From Copromyces sp. CBS 386.78 (Eukaryota; Ascomycota; Sordariomycetes; Sordariales; Sordariaceae), in the NCBI GenBank assembly GCA_030685235.1, contig MU839260.1, positions 1 through 64,000 on the forward strand: a stretch of 64,000 bases of DNA, read 5' to 3'. Positions 23,901 through 35,264 of the stretch are shown here, one piece after another. Position 1 is the stretch's first letter; each line of letters opens with the position of its first letter. The notes under the pieces were generated by a model that was not told where the DNA came from, did no database searches, and saw only the letters and a list, made by a program, of their open reading frames with translations. Made by a program: the position numbers and the translations under genes.

Positions 23901-25965
23901 CATTATAGGTTTACATATGGTAAATTTCTCTCCGTTTCGACATTCCGCTTTCCCTTTCCCCCCACCCCAAAAAGGAATGAGATTAATATCACCAACGTCC
24001 GGTCCCAACTTACATAACAACCTCCGTGTCCGTGCCTGGGCCGTTCGGGCCCCGGCCGTGGAAGCCGGGGCTGGGGGTCGGGCGTCAAACATTTGTACAC
24101 TAACAAACCCCCACATTTCACAGCACCCCTCCAGCCGGGCGTCAGGGGGCGTCAGCGCCCCAAACCGCCCGGAAGCCAGGGGTTTCAGTTCCCCGGCTCC
24201 CTTTTGATGACCTGTCAGGGCATTTCAAGCATGCTAGCCGCGTTTTGGTGGTCAACTGACTTTTTGGCAAGGGGATCGTGAAATTGGGGAGGAACAAACA
24301 TCGCGATTGCGACTGTATTTCTTGGATGGATAAACGGTTGGATTTCGTGATGGAAGGAGGGTTATGGTATTTTTGCGATGCTTCGTCTTGGATGAAGAGA
24401 AAGGGAATGAGCGCTGTCAGCGGTATCAAAAAAATCACGAGCGTTGAACACCCACGACACAACGATATCAAACATCGGCGGGGCATCAAGATGGGATGAA
24501 CAAACCCTACTGTGCAAAGGCAAAATATCTCCCATGGACAGGCAGGCTTATAGCCAGCCAGTATCTGTCAAATGTTCAGCCTAAATCGCTATTTCTGTTT
24601 CTTTTAGTCATTTCTTTTTTTCTTTTTCGATATCCATTTGCGCATTTTCGCATTTTCCAGGTGCTCCTTTTCCCTCCTCTCCTCCAATAAGAAAATTCAC
24701 ATGCCAGTTTCGGATTTTCTTTCCTTCCACTTCCTATCTTCTTTCCCATTTTCCTTGATTTTTATCATTTCCCTCCTCTTTTCATGTATGTCATTTCCCT
24801 ATTCTCCCACATCCCATGACCACCTTCGAGCCAACCGGTTTTGTCCCCCCACCACCACACCAAACATCACCACCATCTCACGACCTCATCAAGCCATTTA
24901 CCTACCTACCATACGACAACACCACCTCAGCTCTGAGTCCGTTTTCACCATTTTTCCCCCTGTTTTTTCATCCGACCTTCCCTTTTCATACCTACCTTAC
25001 CCATTAAATCGTCGCTTTTGATCCTATTGTCCCCCACTTACCGACTCTTCGTGTAATCCCTCCCAGCCACCACCCGTCAGCCCTCCGTGAACCACCCGCC
25101 CGCGGATATGTATGTAGTCCACGGGTCACGTCACCCGTGAGCCGCGACTGCACTACTCACTGTGAGGCTTATGTAACTCATCACCCGTCCGTCCATCCAT
25201 CACCACATTACGTTGCCCGCCCCGCCGCCCGCCGCCCCTTCATCGCAATCACACCAAGAACGGACAACAACAACAACAACCGCCGCAAATCAAACCCCCA
25301 CGCCAGCCATGCCCAAACTACCTCTATGCCTAAACCATAGACCCTTCGGCCGTTCAATGCCTCGAAATATCGAACATCTTGGAGATTCCGACTGAAGACA
25401 TCGTGATCTTGCACGTGGTTTGCTGTACCGCTAAATGCGTGAGCTATGCGTGAAGCAATGCGCAAGTAAAATGTGCCTTACTGGGCGGGCTGTGCTGTAA
25501 GGGCAATGCCGTTCGTTGATGCTTTGCATCTGTTGGTATGTAAGCATGTGTCCCTGCTTTGGTGTAAAGGCGTAGACTGACACTGTATTGCATCATGTAG
25601 AAGCATATGCTGCATGCTTCTCGCTACCGGATCGTTGGGACCTTCATGGACATTTGTTTGATACGGTGGGCATCTATCTCATGTTTGGTCGCGAAACACG
25701 CACTTCTCCAAAATCCAAACAGGTCAACGAGATAAGAAGAAAATAAAGAGGCAAATCATGATAATGATTTTCAAGCCAACATGAAGACCCTGAACATGCT
25801 ATGCCGTGCTAGTGATACCTATCAATGCAATAATACCGAAAAATACCCTTCGTAATCCACGGACATGATGGAATCATCGTCCACGGCTATCCGGGCTCCG
25901 AGTCAACACCAATGCTCCTCACAGGTTCAGTCCTACGCTCAAGGAATAGGACTGGACCAACCCCT
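20979..25965. other. 5-kb normal-GC stretch, no supported gene
   Basis: Several 70-130-codon frames occur on both strands but none has domain content or convincing splice sites. Pyrimidine-rich tracts occur at 24,590-25,020, resembling promoter-type sequence of fungal genes, but no gene start was found downstream on the plus strand. The last several hundred bases are the 3' flank of the CHY gene, which is read leftward. Confidence 0.4.
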
Positions 25966-28098
25966 TCACTTATTAACCTTATTCCCATCCTTCTTATTCC
26001 TGTACTTCCTCCGATCCCCCTTCCTCATCAAAACTTTATCCCTCGTCCCCTTCCCGCCCTCCCAAAACCCGCCCGTGCGTTGCCTCACCACGCTCCTCCC
26101 ACAGAAAGCACAGCTCTCCACCCGATAATTCTGCTCCCGCGAACACCACCCGCAAATCATCCTGTTGGCCCACTCATCCACATGATCCTCGCTTGCTTGG
26201 TGACACTTATCGCACGGATAGACTTTGTTGCAGCACGAAAACCTGAACCACCTATACGAGCGCTTGTAATGCGCGCAGGCGCCCTTTTCGGGAAGCGGTT
26301 CGCCGGCGTGGAGGCCGAGTTTCTGGTCTCTACGCTTTGGGCCGGTGGTGGGTGGTAATGAGGCGGAGGAGGCAGTGCTGTAGGTGAGGAATTTGACGTC
26401 GGGGATCTTGAACGTGAAACGGGCGTGGCATTCCCTGCACACGTTGGTCGTTGTTTCACCCCGTACGGAAACGAAGCCTGGGGATGGATACTGTGTTGAG
26501 CAACGCCCGCAGGTGGGGATGAATGAGGAGGGGAGCATGTCGGCTATTGTGCAGCCTGATAAGTCGATGAAGCCGGCGCGCGTGGAGTTGGCGTGCATGA
26601 GCTCGGCGCGAAAGCGAACGGAGAAAGAGGTGGCGCATTTTTTGCATGAGGAAAGCTTTTCGACGTCGGATTTGAGGTTGGTCACGTCGTTGAGGGTTTT
26701 GCACCGGTTGCATTTGATGGAGAGCGAGAGGAGGGTTACTTGCAGGAGCTCGATGCCGTGTAGTTCGATGGAGGGGAAGGAGATGGCGGTGCCGCGCTCG
26801 GGGGTGGCGGTGGGGAGGGTGGTGCCGGGTGTTGGGCCGGAGGTGTTGCCTTCGCCGTCGATAAACTCGTAGTCTTGGTCGGAATCGGTTTCCGATTCTG
26901 AATCTGATTCGGAAGAACCATCGGCGTTGACGAGCGTCCATTCCAGAGGTCGAGGAATGACATGTACATGTCCTCTTTCTCCATCCCCCGCCACTGAAGC
27001 AACATGTTCCGCCTCCTTGGCTTCCTCGTCCGCCTTCTTCTTCCCCTTCCCTTCCTCTTCCTTCTTCACCTGTTCCGCAGCAGCCTTGACCTCCTCCATC
27101 TTCATCTGCGTCGCCTGCCTCGCCAGAGCATGCAGATTTGTGGCCAAATAATTCAAGTGGCTCGTCAAACTCATCTGCTTCTGCTCCACCGCCTTCTGCG
27201 TAAACAGCTCCTCCACCGCCTCGGCCTCATTGGCATCGACATCATTCAACAACACCCTTAACGGCTGCAGCGGGTACAACAGCGGAATGACCAGTTGGAC
27301 CGAGTGCACGCTTTGCAGACCCGATGGTAAACTGCTCCTCCTTTTGGGGTCGAGCGGTAACGTGTAAATCACCCCGTCGCTGGACTTGTGATAAAGCGGG
27401 AGTCTGCTCATGCGTGCCTCGAGCTGGCGCACCTCTTGTGCTCTCCTGGCTTTGGCTTCGGCGATTTGATCTCGCGTGAAGATCTCCAGGGGGATGTAGG
27501 GCCTCTGCACCACCGGCTTCACCACCTCGGGCTGTTTGATGGCCTCCTTCCCGATCACATCCTGTGGCTGTCCTTCCACATGCCTCGTATCCTTGAACAC
27601 GGTAATCTTAACCGTCTCCTTCTCTTCCGACAGGAATCCCTCCAACCCCCGATCCAAAGCATTCATCACCGTCAACAACGTGCCTCCCTTCAACCCTTTG
27701 CGTTCCTCAACAAGTCGATCCCATCCCCGTTCAATGTTCACCGCAAACCCCCTGGGTATATCCTTATTCCTGACCAACAACCGTGCCAACTTTCTAGGAT
27801 ACTCGGCAGGAATCCGCAGATCGCATTCCAGCTTCTCCAGGTCGTAGGGGAAATCGGGGTCTGAGGGTTTTAGGCTGAAGACGAGGGAGGTCTCGCCTGT
27901 GGAGGGGTCGACGGTTTCTTTTGGGGAGAAACGGCGCTTGAGTTGGTCGATTTGGTATTCCCGTGGGGAACGGAGTTGGCGCTCGGGAACGGGTTTGCTG
28001 GCGATGCGGGAGGGGGAGGGGGTGTGGACTGCTTGTTTGTTATTGGAGTCATCGGCGCCGGAGCCGGAGCCCGATGGTTTGGGGCGGATGGGGATCAT
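25966..28098 (-). CDS. CHY-type zinc-finger protein, 710 aa
   Basis: One uninterrupted frame from ATG at 28,098. Residues about 606-670 form a CHY zinc finger: C608, H610, C622, C623, C629, C632-H633, H639, C649-x2-C652 and C663-x2-C666, with the typical YPCDKCHQ and MICGWCSREQ stretches. Two further CxxC pairs (463/466 with 485/488, and 530/533 with 554/557) are likely extra zinc sites. Two N-terminal segments (about 88-130 and 240-300) have the IPxxYP / IPLLYP look of RWD-like folds. Residues about 340-365 are Lys/Glu-rich and 394-415 Ser/Asp/Glu-rich. In established knowledge CHY fingers occur in small redox/zinc proteins such as yeast Hot13 and in RING ubiquitin ligases of the RCHY1 type. 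There is no RING here, so the function is open. The C-terminus is very basic. Confidence 0.93.
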   Translation of the reverse strand: MIPIRPKPSGSGSGADDSNNKQAVHTPSPSRIASKPVPERQLRSPREYQIDQLKRRFSPKETVDPSTGETSLVFSLKPSDPDFPYDLEKLECDLRIPAEYPRKLARLLVRNKDIPRGFAVNIERGWDRLVEERKGLKGGTLLTVMNALDRGLEGFLSEEKETVKITVFKDTRHVEGQPQDVIGKEAIKQPEVVKPVVQRPYIPLEIFTRDQIAEAKARRAQEVRQLEARMSRLPLYHKSSDGVIYTLPLDPKRRSSLPSGLQSVHSVQLVIPLLYPLQPLRVLLNDVDANEAEAVEELFTQKAVEQKQMSLTSHLNYLATNLHALARQATQMKMEEVKAAAEQVKKEEEGKGKKKADEEAKEAEHVASVAGDGERGHVHVIPRPLEWTLVNADGSSESDSESETDSDQDYEFIDGEGNTSGPTPGTTLPTATPERGTAISFPSIELHGIELLQVTLLSLSIKCNRCKTLNDVTNLKSDVEKLSSCKKCATSFSVRFRAELMHANSTRAGFIDLSGCTIADMLPSSFIPTCGRCSTQYPSPGFVSVRGETTTNVCRECHARFTFKIPDVKFLTYSTASSASLPPTTGPKRRDQKLGLHAGEPLPEKGACAHYKRSYRWFRFSCCNKVYPCDKCHQASEDHVDEWANRMICGWCSREQNYRVESCAFCGRSVVRQRTGGFWEGGKGTRDKVLMRKGDRRKYRNKKDGNKVNK

Positions 28099-29873
28099 GT
28101 TTGGTTTTGGGCGGGCACGGCGGGGATCTGAAGTTGGATGTGTAGGTGTCTTGATGGCGAGAGGATGGTGATGTTTGGATGAGAAATTCCCGTTGTGATG
28201 CCGGCTCGGCCTGCGCCTGAAAGATGGTGAAAGAAATAAAAGCTTGCGTTGTTGAAAAAGAAGGTCCTGTGTCAGTCAACGCTTTTATTATGACTGAGAG
28301 AAGGCAGGATGGTGAACAATGGCAGCGGTTGTTGGAAAGAGCTATGGGTGATTATGAATCATAATCAATCATGGACCAAATTGGATGAAGCTGACTGGAG
28401 ATACAATCGCCGCTGAAGACGCTCGGACCACTAGTGGCGAGAACGGACTTCGACTGCCACGAAAGGTGGGGCAAGCTTGGCGCTTTCCGGGCAAAGAGCT
28501 TACCTTGAACGCACAGACCATCTTTCACGGTGAACCCCTTTTGTCTTCACTTGCCAAGGTGAAGGCCGGTGGGTTCTCTTTTGTTTACATCAAACGGTGG
28601 TAGTCGGTGTCACGAACTCTCAGCATTTGAATCCTCTGAATCGCTCAGGGATGCCAAGCCAACAGGCTTGAAACACAAAACACCGTTATATTAATCCCCC
28701 CTTGTCCACGTGGGCGGCCGCGTCAAATTTCCATTTATCCGCTTTCTCATACAAGCTTTCACTCGGGCAGGCCCGACTCATACCCATGATGGATTCTGAC
28801 AAACGTCTTCCACTGTCGACGTTGACGCAAGGAAAGCCGGTATATACTGCTTACTCGAAGCTCCAGACTCACAGCTCCTCCCTCCCGACATCTTTGCGCC
28901 GCCAAGACAGCAGCAATGGTGTAGCAAAAGGCCCGAATGTACGATAACGCGTCGGGTTAATGAGCCTAGGAATCCTGCAAAGAGGTCAGTAGCAAAGGAT
29001 CATGGTTATAAAAGAAGATTTGATTAAGCCATGGGGGAGGAGACGTTCCTAATCCTGACGAGTACATGTCTCCATGTTTGGCCGTGTCAGTCAATGGATG
29101 GCAGACCACCCCAGAATATGACAATCTGCACCATCATGGTCACAACATCAAAAGTGACCTCCAGTTGATCTCATTGCGCGGCCCAGCATCATATCAATGA
29201 ATACTTCAACCAAGACTGACCGACATGCGATACTTACGAGCAAGAAGCATCGTGACGCGGGCACCATATGCCATCAAGGACATCGGTCAAGCTTCACCAG
29301 GCACAACCCGCACCGGGGCAACAAAGCTTGTTACCCCGGAATCACAGACTCTTCTCGTATCTGAACGTTATCACAATGTGAAGAAGGCGTCGTGGGGGTT
29401 CGCACGGCATGCGCCACGCAGAAACCTTGGACCTGGCGCTCGAATCGGATCTCCATGGCGTTTCCGCAGAGGCTAGAGATGCGTAAAAGTGACCGCATCT
29501 GCCTGGCGCTGCCAACTTGCAGCGCGGAGACTGGTGAGATGACGGCGCAGTATCCTATGTACCAATCGAACGCCATGAGGCTACTGGTCACAGTTACTGA
29601 CCATGTCGCAACCCGAGTGCGCGGATTGCGGGCAAGAGGAGAAGAACGGTCAGTCGAATGGGCCGTTCTTCGAGGCCGGATTTGGTTGGTGCCCAACCAC
29701 GGGGACGGGCCCCTGTCATCTGTCGGATGACTTGCCAGTTGCCCCGTTATCGGCCATCGTCACTTTTGACGTCTCGGTAAGTGTCTTTGTCGATATTCCT
29801 GGGAAGCCAAGACAGAAACCTCGGGATGGGAACAACTGTAGGCTGCCATAGCCCTGCCTTGGACATCTCCCGA
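28099..29873. other. Upstream flank of the CHY gene and intergenic DNA
   Basis: The first several hundred bases to the right of 28,098 must hold the CHY promoter; no clear TATA or CCAAT box is singled out. A short plus-strand frame at 29,603-29,851 (starts MSQPECADCGQEEKNG, two Cys pairs, then GTAAGT) is coding-like but too weak to call. Confidence 0.35.
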
Positions 29874-30482
29874 TCAGAGAGTCACGATGCGCTTAACCCT
29901 GCGGTTATTGGGCGCGCGGAGGAAGATGATGCGCGGGTGAGCCACCGGTGCTGGGGTATGATTGACGGAGATTCGTTCGACGTAGAATGATTCTTGGATT
30001 TGCGCATTCGCACCGGCAGAGGAAATCGCTGCGCCGTTCGGCAGGCCGTCGGTTCGGGAGAGCAGGTCGTAAGCCAAAGTATAGTGGTATCGGTCAGCCT
30101 CCGCCGCAATAGCTTGTTTGGAAGCACCTGCTGGATCTGGGTTAAAGTCCGGGCAGCTTGATTCTGTGGTGAATGGCGCTATGCGGGAGGGGATGCGAGG
30201 AACTCACCGGTGATGGAAATTTGATGAGTTGGCAATCATGGCGTCGGCGGTTTCATGGCCAGATGACCACCATTTCAAGCATTTGAATCGGTTGCGTGCC
30301 CGGCTGGAAGGCAGTTAGGGTTGTAGCAATGACGACGGGGGGTGCTGTGGTGGTGGGTGGTATTGGAAAGCCCCTCTTCTACACACCACCTTGTCCGTCT
30401 CGATGGTCGCGCTAGATAAGGTGCCCTGGCTGGCAAAGAGGGACGGGACGGTGGGATAAACGGGACGGCTAAGCGACGCCAT
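29874..30482 (-). CDS. Candidate spliced hypothetical gene (exon phases unresolved)
   Basis: Minus-strand pieces look like exons of one gene. Exon 1 begins ATG at 30,482 (MASLSRPVYPTVPSLF..) and reaches a possible donor near 30,389. A strong acceptor (CTAACTGCCTTCCAG) ends at 30,304. Exon 2 is 30,208-30,303 with donor GTGAGT, and a 44-nt intron ends CACCACAG at 30,164. The last piece runs to TGA at 29,874 and reads SCPDFNPDPAGASKQAIAAE..., with RYHYTLAYDLLSRTDGLP and PRIIFLRAPNNRRVKRIV further on. The phases do not join cleanly with these sites, so either a splice site is misplaced or a small indel is present. No known domain is recognised. Confidence 0.4.
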
Positions 30483-30489
30483 GTGATTG

Positions 30490-32303
30490 CGAGAGCATCT
30501 AGGATTGGATGATATTTGGTGGAAAGGTGAGGTGTGGTCGTGTTTTATGCGCTTCCTTGTCGTGTTGGGTCGACAGGTTCGAAGAAGGAAGAAAAAGAGG
30601 AAGAAACGGTTTTGACTTCTCAAGAATTTTGAAGAATTGGTCGCCCAATGACAGATGGACGACAGAAGCACACATCTGCCTTGTCGAGGAAGGAGGCTAG
30701 AGGAGGAAGCAGGGAGACGCACGCCTTCTCCGAGCCACTCCCGTTTGCACACTTGCTCTTTTCCACTTGTTCTGTTATCCGTCATTCAGTCCCTTTCAAT
30801 CCACCGCAAACGATACATTACCAAGCACAATATCTGTTGATCAACAGTGTGCAACTCAACCGCGTTTCAGGCAGCACGTCGTAAAGCCATAATCGACAAG
30901 TCGAGTTTCTTTCGGCGACGACGAATTGCTCACATAAAGATCCGACCTAGGGCTGCACTGATGAGTTGCATTGCATTGCAGATGATTGTCTTCAGACTTG
31001 CAGTGCATCAGGAACTCACAAAGTGATGCTCCTGGTAAATGCCCGACCGTTTTCTCCTCGTCTGACGGAGCCGTCATGGTTACTCGAGAGGTACCATTCA
31101 TTTTGCAAAGACATCCAGGAATATTTCTTTTTCATTTTGTATTATTTTCCTCGTTTTATTCCACCACCTCGTACCACCCCTAAATTCCCCCCTTTCCCCT
31201 GACCATAAATCTCGTGGTCATCCCCCATTTTACCAGCCGTCCGTCACCCACCCACCCACACCCTCTTCCCACCCTCGAAACTCCACCCGACGGCGGATGA
31301 GATTAAAACAACCGAAATGCCCATCCACACCACTTCTTCATTTCTTGGGTCGGAAGACGAATCCTTTCTTTCCACTTCTTCCAGAAGAGACCAAGGCGGG
31401 CCTTCTAAACAGGTCTCATACGGACCCTATCTGTCTCACTCACCCTCGTCACCTTAAGATCCAGCCCTCTCCCCAACGTCCACATCATCCAGTCTTGACT
31501 CAGATGCCCTCCATTAACACTTGGACCCCGGTGTCTTATCTCACACGGGTCTGGCGCCTTAACTTTTGGAGGTTGTGGGAACAAGGAACGAGATCAGGGC
31601 ACCGAAAGAACAGCGCACACGTGGGAACTGTGACCCCATCGTACCATATCCTCGGGAACGAAGTCCAGCACGTGAGGACGAACGGCCTCGCTACTGGGTT
31701 TAATTTCTACTGTTATAGCCTCGGACGACGTCAATGGATTCTCATGTGACAAGTTCGCGGGCAGAAGTGAGTGGCTCAGCCTAATGCCTACTACCTACCA
31801 TACATGTTGTACAAGTACATCGCAATAGTGTACAGCGGTCTCCTACAGCTGGTTACTCAGAGATTACTCAGCCGCCGCTTTCATCATTATATGTCTCTTT
31901 ACCTTATCGCTTTCAGACGGGTCGAGATCATGTCTACCTATCTTCCTTTAGGCCTTTTTTACTCCAATTCCCAGGACACATCTTACCAGCTAGGTAGCTG
32001 TAGGGCATCGGAAGAAGCAAAGCTACCTATTCTCATGCAACCCCCATTTCATCCTCACCTACCATGTTGACTAATAAATGCTGGTACCTGGAAGTAAACG
32101 ACAAGCATCCATCCCATCCCACGGAGTCTTCTTGTTCTTATTCTACCTACCCTTATACGACTGCGTCCATTTTTCACGTGTAGTTACCAAGAGAAATTCG
32201 CAAGTGCCAAAGACACAGAGCGGACGGATGAAGGCCAACAAGACAAGACAAATGCATCGTTCGCACGCGGACTTTATGCCAAACACAGAAGGCAAATAAA
32301 AAG
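30490..32303. other. Normal-GC stretch, no gene seen
   Basis: Contains pyrimidine-rich, promoter-like sequence near 31,120-31,270 but no supported frame after it. Confidence 0.4.
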
Positions 32304-32718
32304 GAGAAACGCTATCTGCACCGCCGCAAAACGCTATCTACAGCGCCGTCCAAAACTTTATTAAGGTGTAACTTGGGCAAATAGTAAGCTCCAAATATAA
32401 AAGTAGTATTTTTGAGTTCGGTAAGGTTCTCACTGCTATAATATATTTACTAACCCTTCCACCGCCTCTCCTATCTACTATTTTAGAAGATATAAGAAAT
32501 TCCCAAATAAAACTTTCTTTTTCTTAAACTACTAGTAGCTTCAAAGGCTGTAGTAATATTTAAGAGCTAGCTTTGATACTATTAAATAGAGTAGAAAATT
32601 ACAAAAATTCCAAGCCTACTTTGAGGCTATAGACCCTTATTTGGGTAGAGTAAGTTTAGATTATATTTTTGGACGGCGGTGCAGATAGCGTTTGGCAGCG
32701 GTGCAGATAGTGTTTCTC
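32304..32718. mobile_element. 415-bp GAG/22-bp-repeat MITE, 8-bp duplication ATAAAAAG
   Basis: Ends are inverted copies over about 52 bp (roughly six mismatches): left GAGAAACGCTATCTGCACCG, right end inverted GAGAAACACTATCTGCACCG. Each end holds two 22-bp units with a GCACC box at bases 15 and 37; the second box on the left is mutated to AGCGCC. ATAAAAAG flanks at 32,296-32,303 and 32,719-32,726. The interior is AT-rich and has no frame. It is non-autonomous; no transposase of matching type is visible in the window. Confidence 0.9.
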
Positions 32719-32726
32719 ATAAAAAG

Positions 32727-33597
32727 AGCACCGATGTGCCTTGATTTCACAAGTAAAGAAAGAGCTCGAAAGCTGTTGTCTCACAGAGGCAGCTGCCAAT
32801 GACTGTGCGACAAGACCATAATGACCCCGAGCCACTCCGACTCCAAACTTGGACGCTCGACTTCCCTTGCTGAACAGCTGAACCCCGTAAGTATGAACCC
32901 TATATGATCTCCATGCCGAATTCCGTGCTGAAGTGCTGAGCTCCATGTTAAACACCACACTGAACTCTCTACTAAACGCTCTACGCAAGTCCACTGCCCA
33001 GCGGGCCTTGGGGCTACGTCGGACCACCACCGTGCTGGTATGTTTCCCAGCGGGCAGGCCTGACCACAAGCCGTGAATAGTTACATACCTAGCTCAGATC
33101 ACCTCACAATTACACATGACCTTCTTGGCGGATGGAGGAAGTACGCAGATTGGGGACCTAGTCAGCAGAATATTCTGGCAAAGCAATATGGAAAGTCAAT
33201 TCGAGTTTGTTTACAGTAGCAGACCTGCACCAGTCACTCATCACTGCCAAAACACGCAAAGCAGCCATTCACCACTACAAACAAACTAGTCATTTACGAT
33301 GCCCAAGTCCCCGATTCTTAGAGTGTTACCTATCTCCACCTGCATGTATGAAAACAACGAAAACAAGTCCACAAACACCAACCGGTCATCATAATTACGA
33401 TAGAAAGTTTCAAATTTCGTTAAACCGCTAGAATCATCTCCAACACAACCTAATCTACAGATGATCTACCGCATTACACAAACCCGTGTCGTATTGTCCA
33501 GCCAGTGAGCGTCGGCCGAAAACTTCGCCATGCTGGTGGTGTGGATTTAAAGTGTTTCTTTCAACAAAGAAAGCCGGACCGAACTGATTCTGAGGCG
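32727..33597. other. Normal-GC stretch, no supported gene
   Basis: A 137-codon minus-strand frame (32,656-33,069) runs into the MITE end and has no protein-like features beyond composition. Repeated GCTGAACTCC-like words at 32,870-32,960 indicate low-complexity sequence. Confidence 0.35.
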
Positions 33598-33998
33598 TAG
33601 GGTGCCTCCATGCCAATCGTTCTGGTTATGGTCGTGATTGTGGTGATTGTGACCGTGGTCACGACCGTAGTCTCGACCGTAGTTACGAAGCTGTGCCTGG
33701 TTGTCGGGGCCATGGTTGTTATAGTTATAACCGTGGTGGTTATGACCAACGAGATTTCGACCAGGGCTATGATAGATGTGAAGATTCAAAGACGCAACCC
33801 TTCAAGATGGCCGCGCCGGCGTCGGAGCCGAACTCCACCGGGAATTGGCCGCCGGGAGGGCCAGTTAGCACACCGTCTGCACCGCGAGCTTTTCCATCGC
33901 GTATATCGCAACGATGGGGGGTCGGCTTCTGCAGACACCTGACACACATCCCACTCCCACCCTCCGACGGGACACACTTCGTTTATCGCAAATGCTAG
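33598..33998 (+). pseudogene. 5'-truncated coding relic with Arg/Gly/Tyr/Asp-rich repeats
   Basis: The plus frame opens after a stop at 33,595 and reads RSGYGRDCGDCDRGHDRSLD, then HGCYSYNRGGYDQRDFDQGY, then MAAPASEPNSTGNWPPGGP before a stop at 33,998. YGRD/DRSYD-type repeats are typical of tails of RNA-binding proteins, but no RNA-binding domain precedes them. The other strand also has an open His/Asn-rich frame over the same bases, so simple-sequence DNA is an alternative. Lack of a start codon region and its place in a mosaic of broken genes favour a relic. Confidence 0.35.
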
Positions 33999-34296
33999 GG
34001 CGCTGGTGGCTGAGACGCCGGCAATGTCAAGCTCTTCGTCACATAGGGCGCGGATCGGGCGAGGGATGACAGTGTGAGGGTCCCTTGATGTCCTGGCGCG
34101 AGAGAGTCAAGAGAGTCCAGGTCAATGACGGACCCAGGGAATGGAAGAGTTCCAGCTCGTCCTCTTCTGTGCGCTCACACACGTTGGATTGGGGGTCGAT
34201 CGAAACTCTCCGGAAGGATAGGATGTTGTCTGAAAAGGGCTCAACGAACTGGTCAAAATACCTCTCGGATTCTTCTGGAAACACCCCAGCTCCCAG

Positions 34297-34592
34297 ACCA
34301 ACATGATTTGGTCGTAGAAAGACCCCAGGCCAAAATGATTTGGACAGGAAAAACCCGGGCCAACATGATTTGGACGTAGAAAAACACTAGGCCAACATGA
34401 TTTGGACAGAAAAAGCCCAGGCCAACATGATTTGACAGGCTTTGGCACTGCAACACCCCAGCTCCCAGACCAACATGATATGGTTGACGGGCAGTGCAAC
34501 ACACCAGAGACCCAGAACAACATGATTTGGTCGTAGAAAGACCCCAGGCCAACATGATTTGGACAGAAAAAGCCCAGGCCAACATGATTTAC
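34297..34592. repeat. Minisatellite, about 9 copies of a CCAACATGATTTGG unit
   Basis: Units start with the near-palindrome CCAACATGATTTGG and are followed by GACAGAAAAAGCCCAGG or TCGTAGAAAGACCCCAGG, spaced about 30 bp. A higher-order pattern is visible: CACCCCAGCTCCCAGA precedes the copies at 34,297 and 34,468. Spacing breaks at the fifth and sixth copies. A minus-strand frame stays open through the repeat but is repetitive and probably not coding. Confidence 0.85.
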
Positions 34593-34698
34593 AACTGGTA
34601 GGTTGTTTATGAGAAGCTCGGCCTCATCGGGCTTTCATTGTGAAGGCCGAGAGCCCTCTCCCGCTCCTCCCTCTCCTCCTTCTCCCTGCGCTCCCTTT

Positions 34699-35262
34699 CT
34701 AGCGTCTTGTTATTTTTTCTGTTCTTGGGACGCGGACTACAATGCCCCCCGGAATGTTGATTGCAAGGTGGCCGGTGGAGCCGATGACGGGGCCATCGAT
34801 GATGTCCAATATCGTGTACCCTCCGGTGAAGTTGACCGGAGTGTTCCCGATGAGGTCGCCTAAAGTGCCCCTGGTGATGTCAAAGACAGCTCGGGGGGGT
34901 CTTGGGCAGTTTCGAGGATGCAGAGGACACCAGTTGTCGTTGTAGACACGGATGGCTGGTGGGGCGCCGATGCCGAGCGGGTCGTTGTTCATGTTGTTGG
35001 TGTCTATATTGATGGCCGGGGCCGGGGCCACGCCGAGGAAGACCGCGAGAGCGGGGTCGTGGATAGCGGGGATAACGAAGGGAGGCGCGGGAGAAGGCTT
35101 GGCGGGAACAGACATGGAGGCGGCCGGCACAGGAGCAGCCTTCAAGACGGGACCAGTGGTATCTGTGGTGGGTGGCTTCGAAGTCGTGCTGGCCAGGATT
35201 TGTAATTGTGGTTGCTGAGCTGGAGCTTGAGTGGGTGTTGGCGGTTCCAGCCGTGAGGGGGG
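34699..35262 (-). pseudogene. Decayed relative of the spliced gene at 45.2-46.4 kb
   Basis: On the minus strand a frame reads ..RLEPPTPTQAPAQQPQL.., then LASTTSKPPTTDTTGP, then PPAIRVYNDNWCP and AVFDITRGTLGDLIGNTPVN to TAG at 34,699. Neighbouring frames give NPGQHDFEATHHRYHW. The gene at 45,246 has TPGQH, DFEVTHHVYHW and AIRVYNDNWC, and its shadow frame has RLEPPTPTRAPAQIPQL, so the DNA is homologous. Here about 180 extra bases separate the two matching parts and the frame differs, so the protein cannot be collinear. It has no clear start and no equivalent of the charged C-terminus. Confidence 0.55.
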
Positions 35263-35264
35263 AG

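Noticed and set aside
26384..27864. Several plus-strand frames of 80-160 codons
   Set aside because: They lie inside and antisense to the CHY zinc-finger gene.
29603..29851. Plus-strand 82-codon frame with two Cys pairs
   Set aside because: Isolated, overlapped by other open frames and without domain evidence; kept only as a note.
34253..34585. 110-codon minus-strand frame with repeating NHVGLGF
   Set aside because: It is generated by the minisatellite and has no non-repetitive portion.
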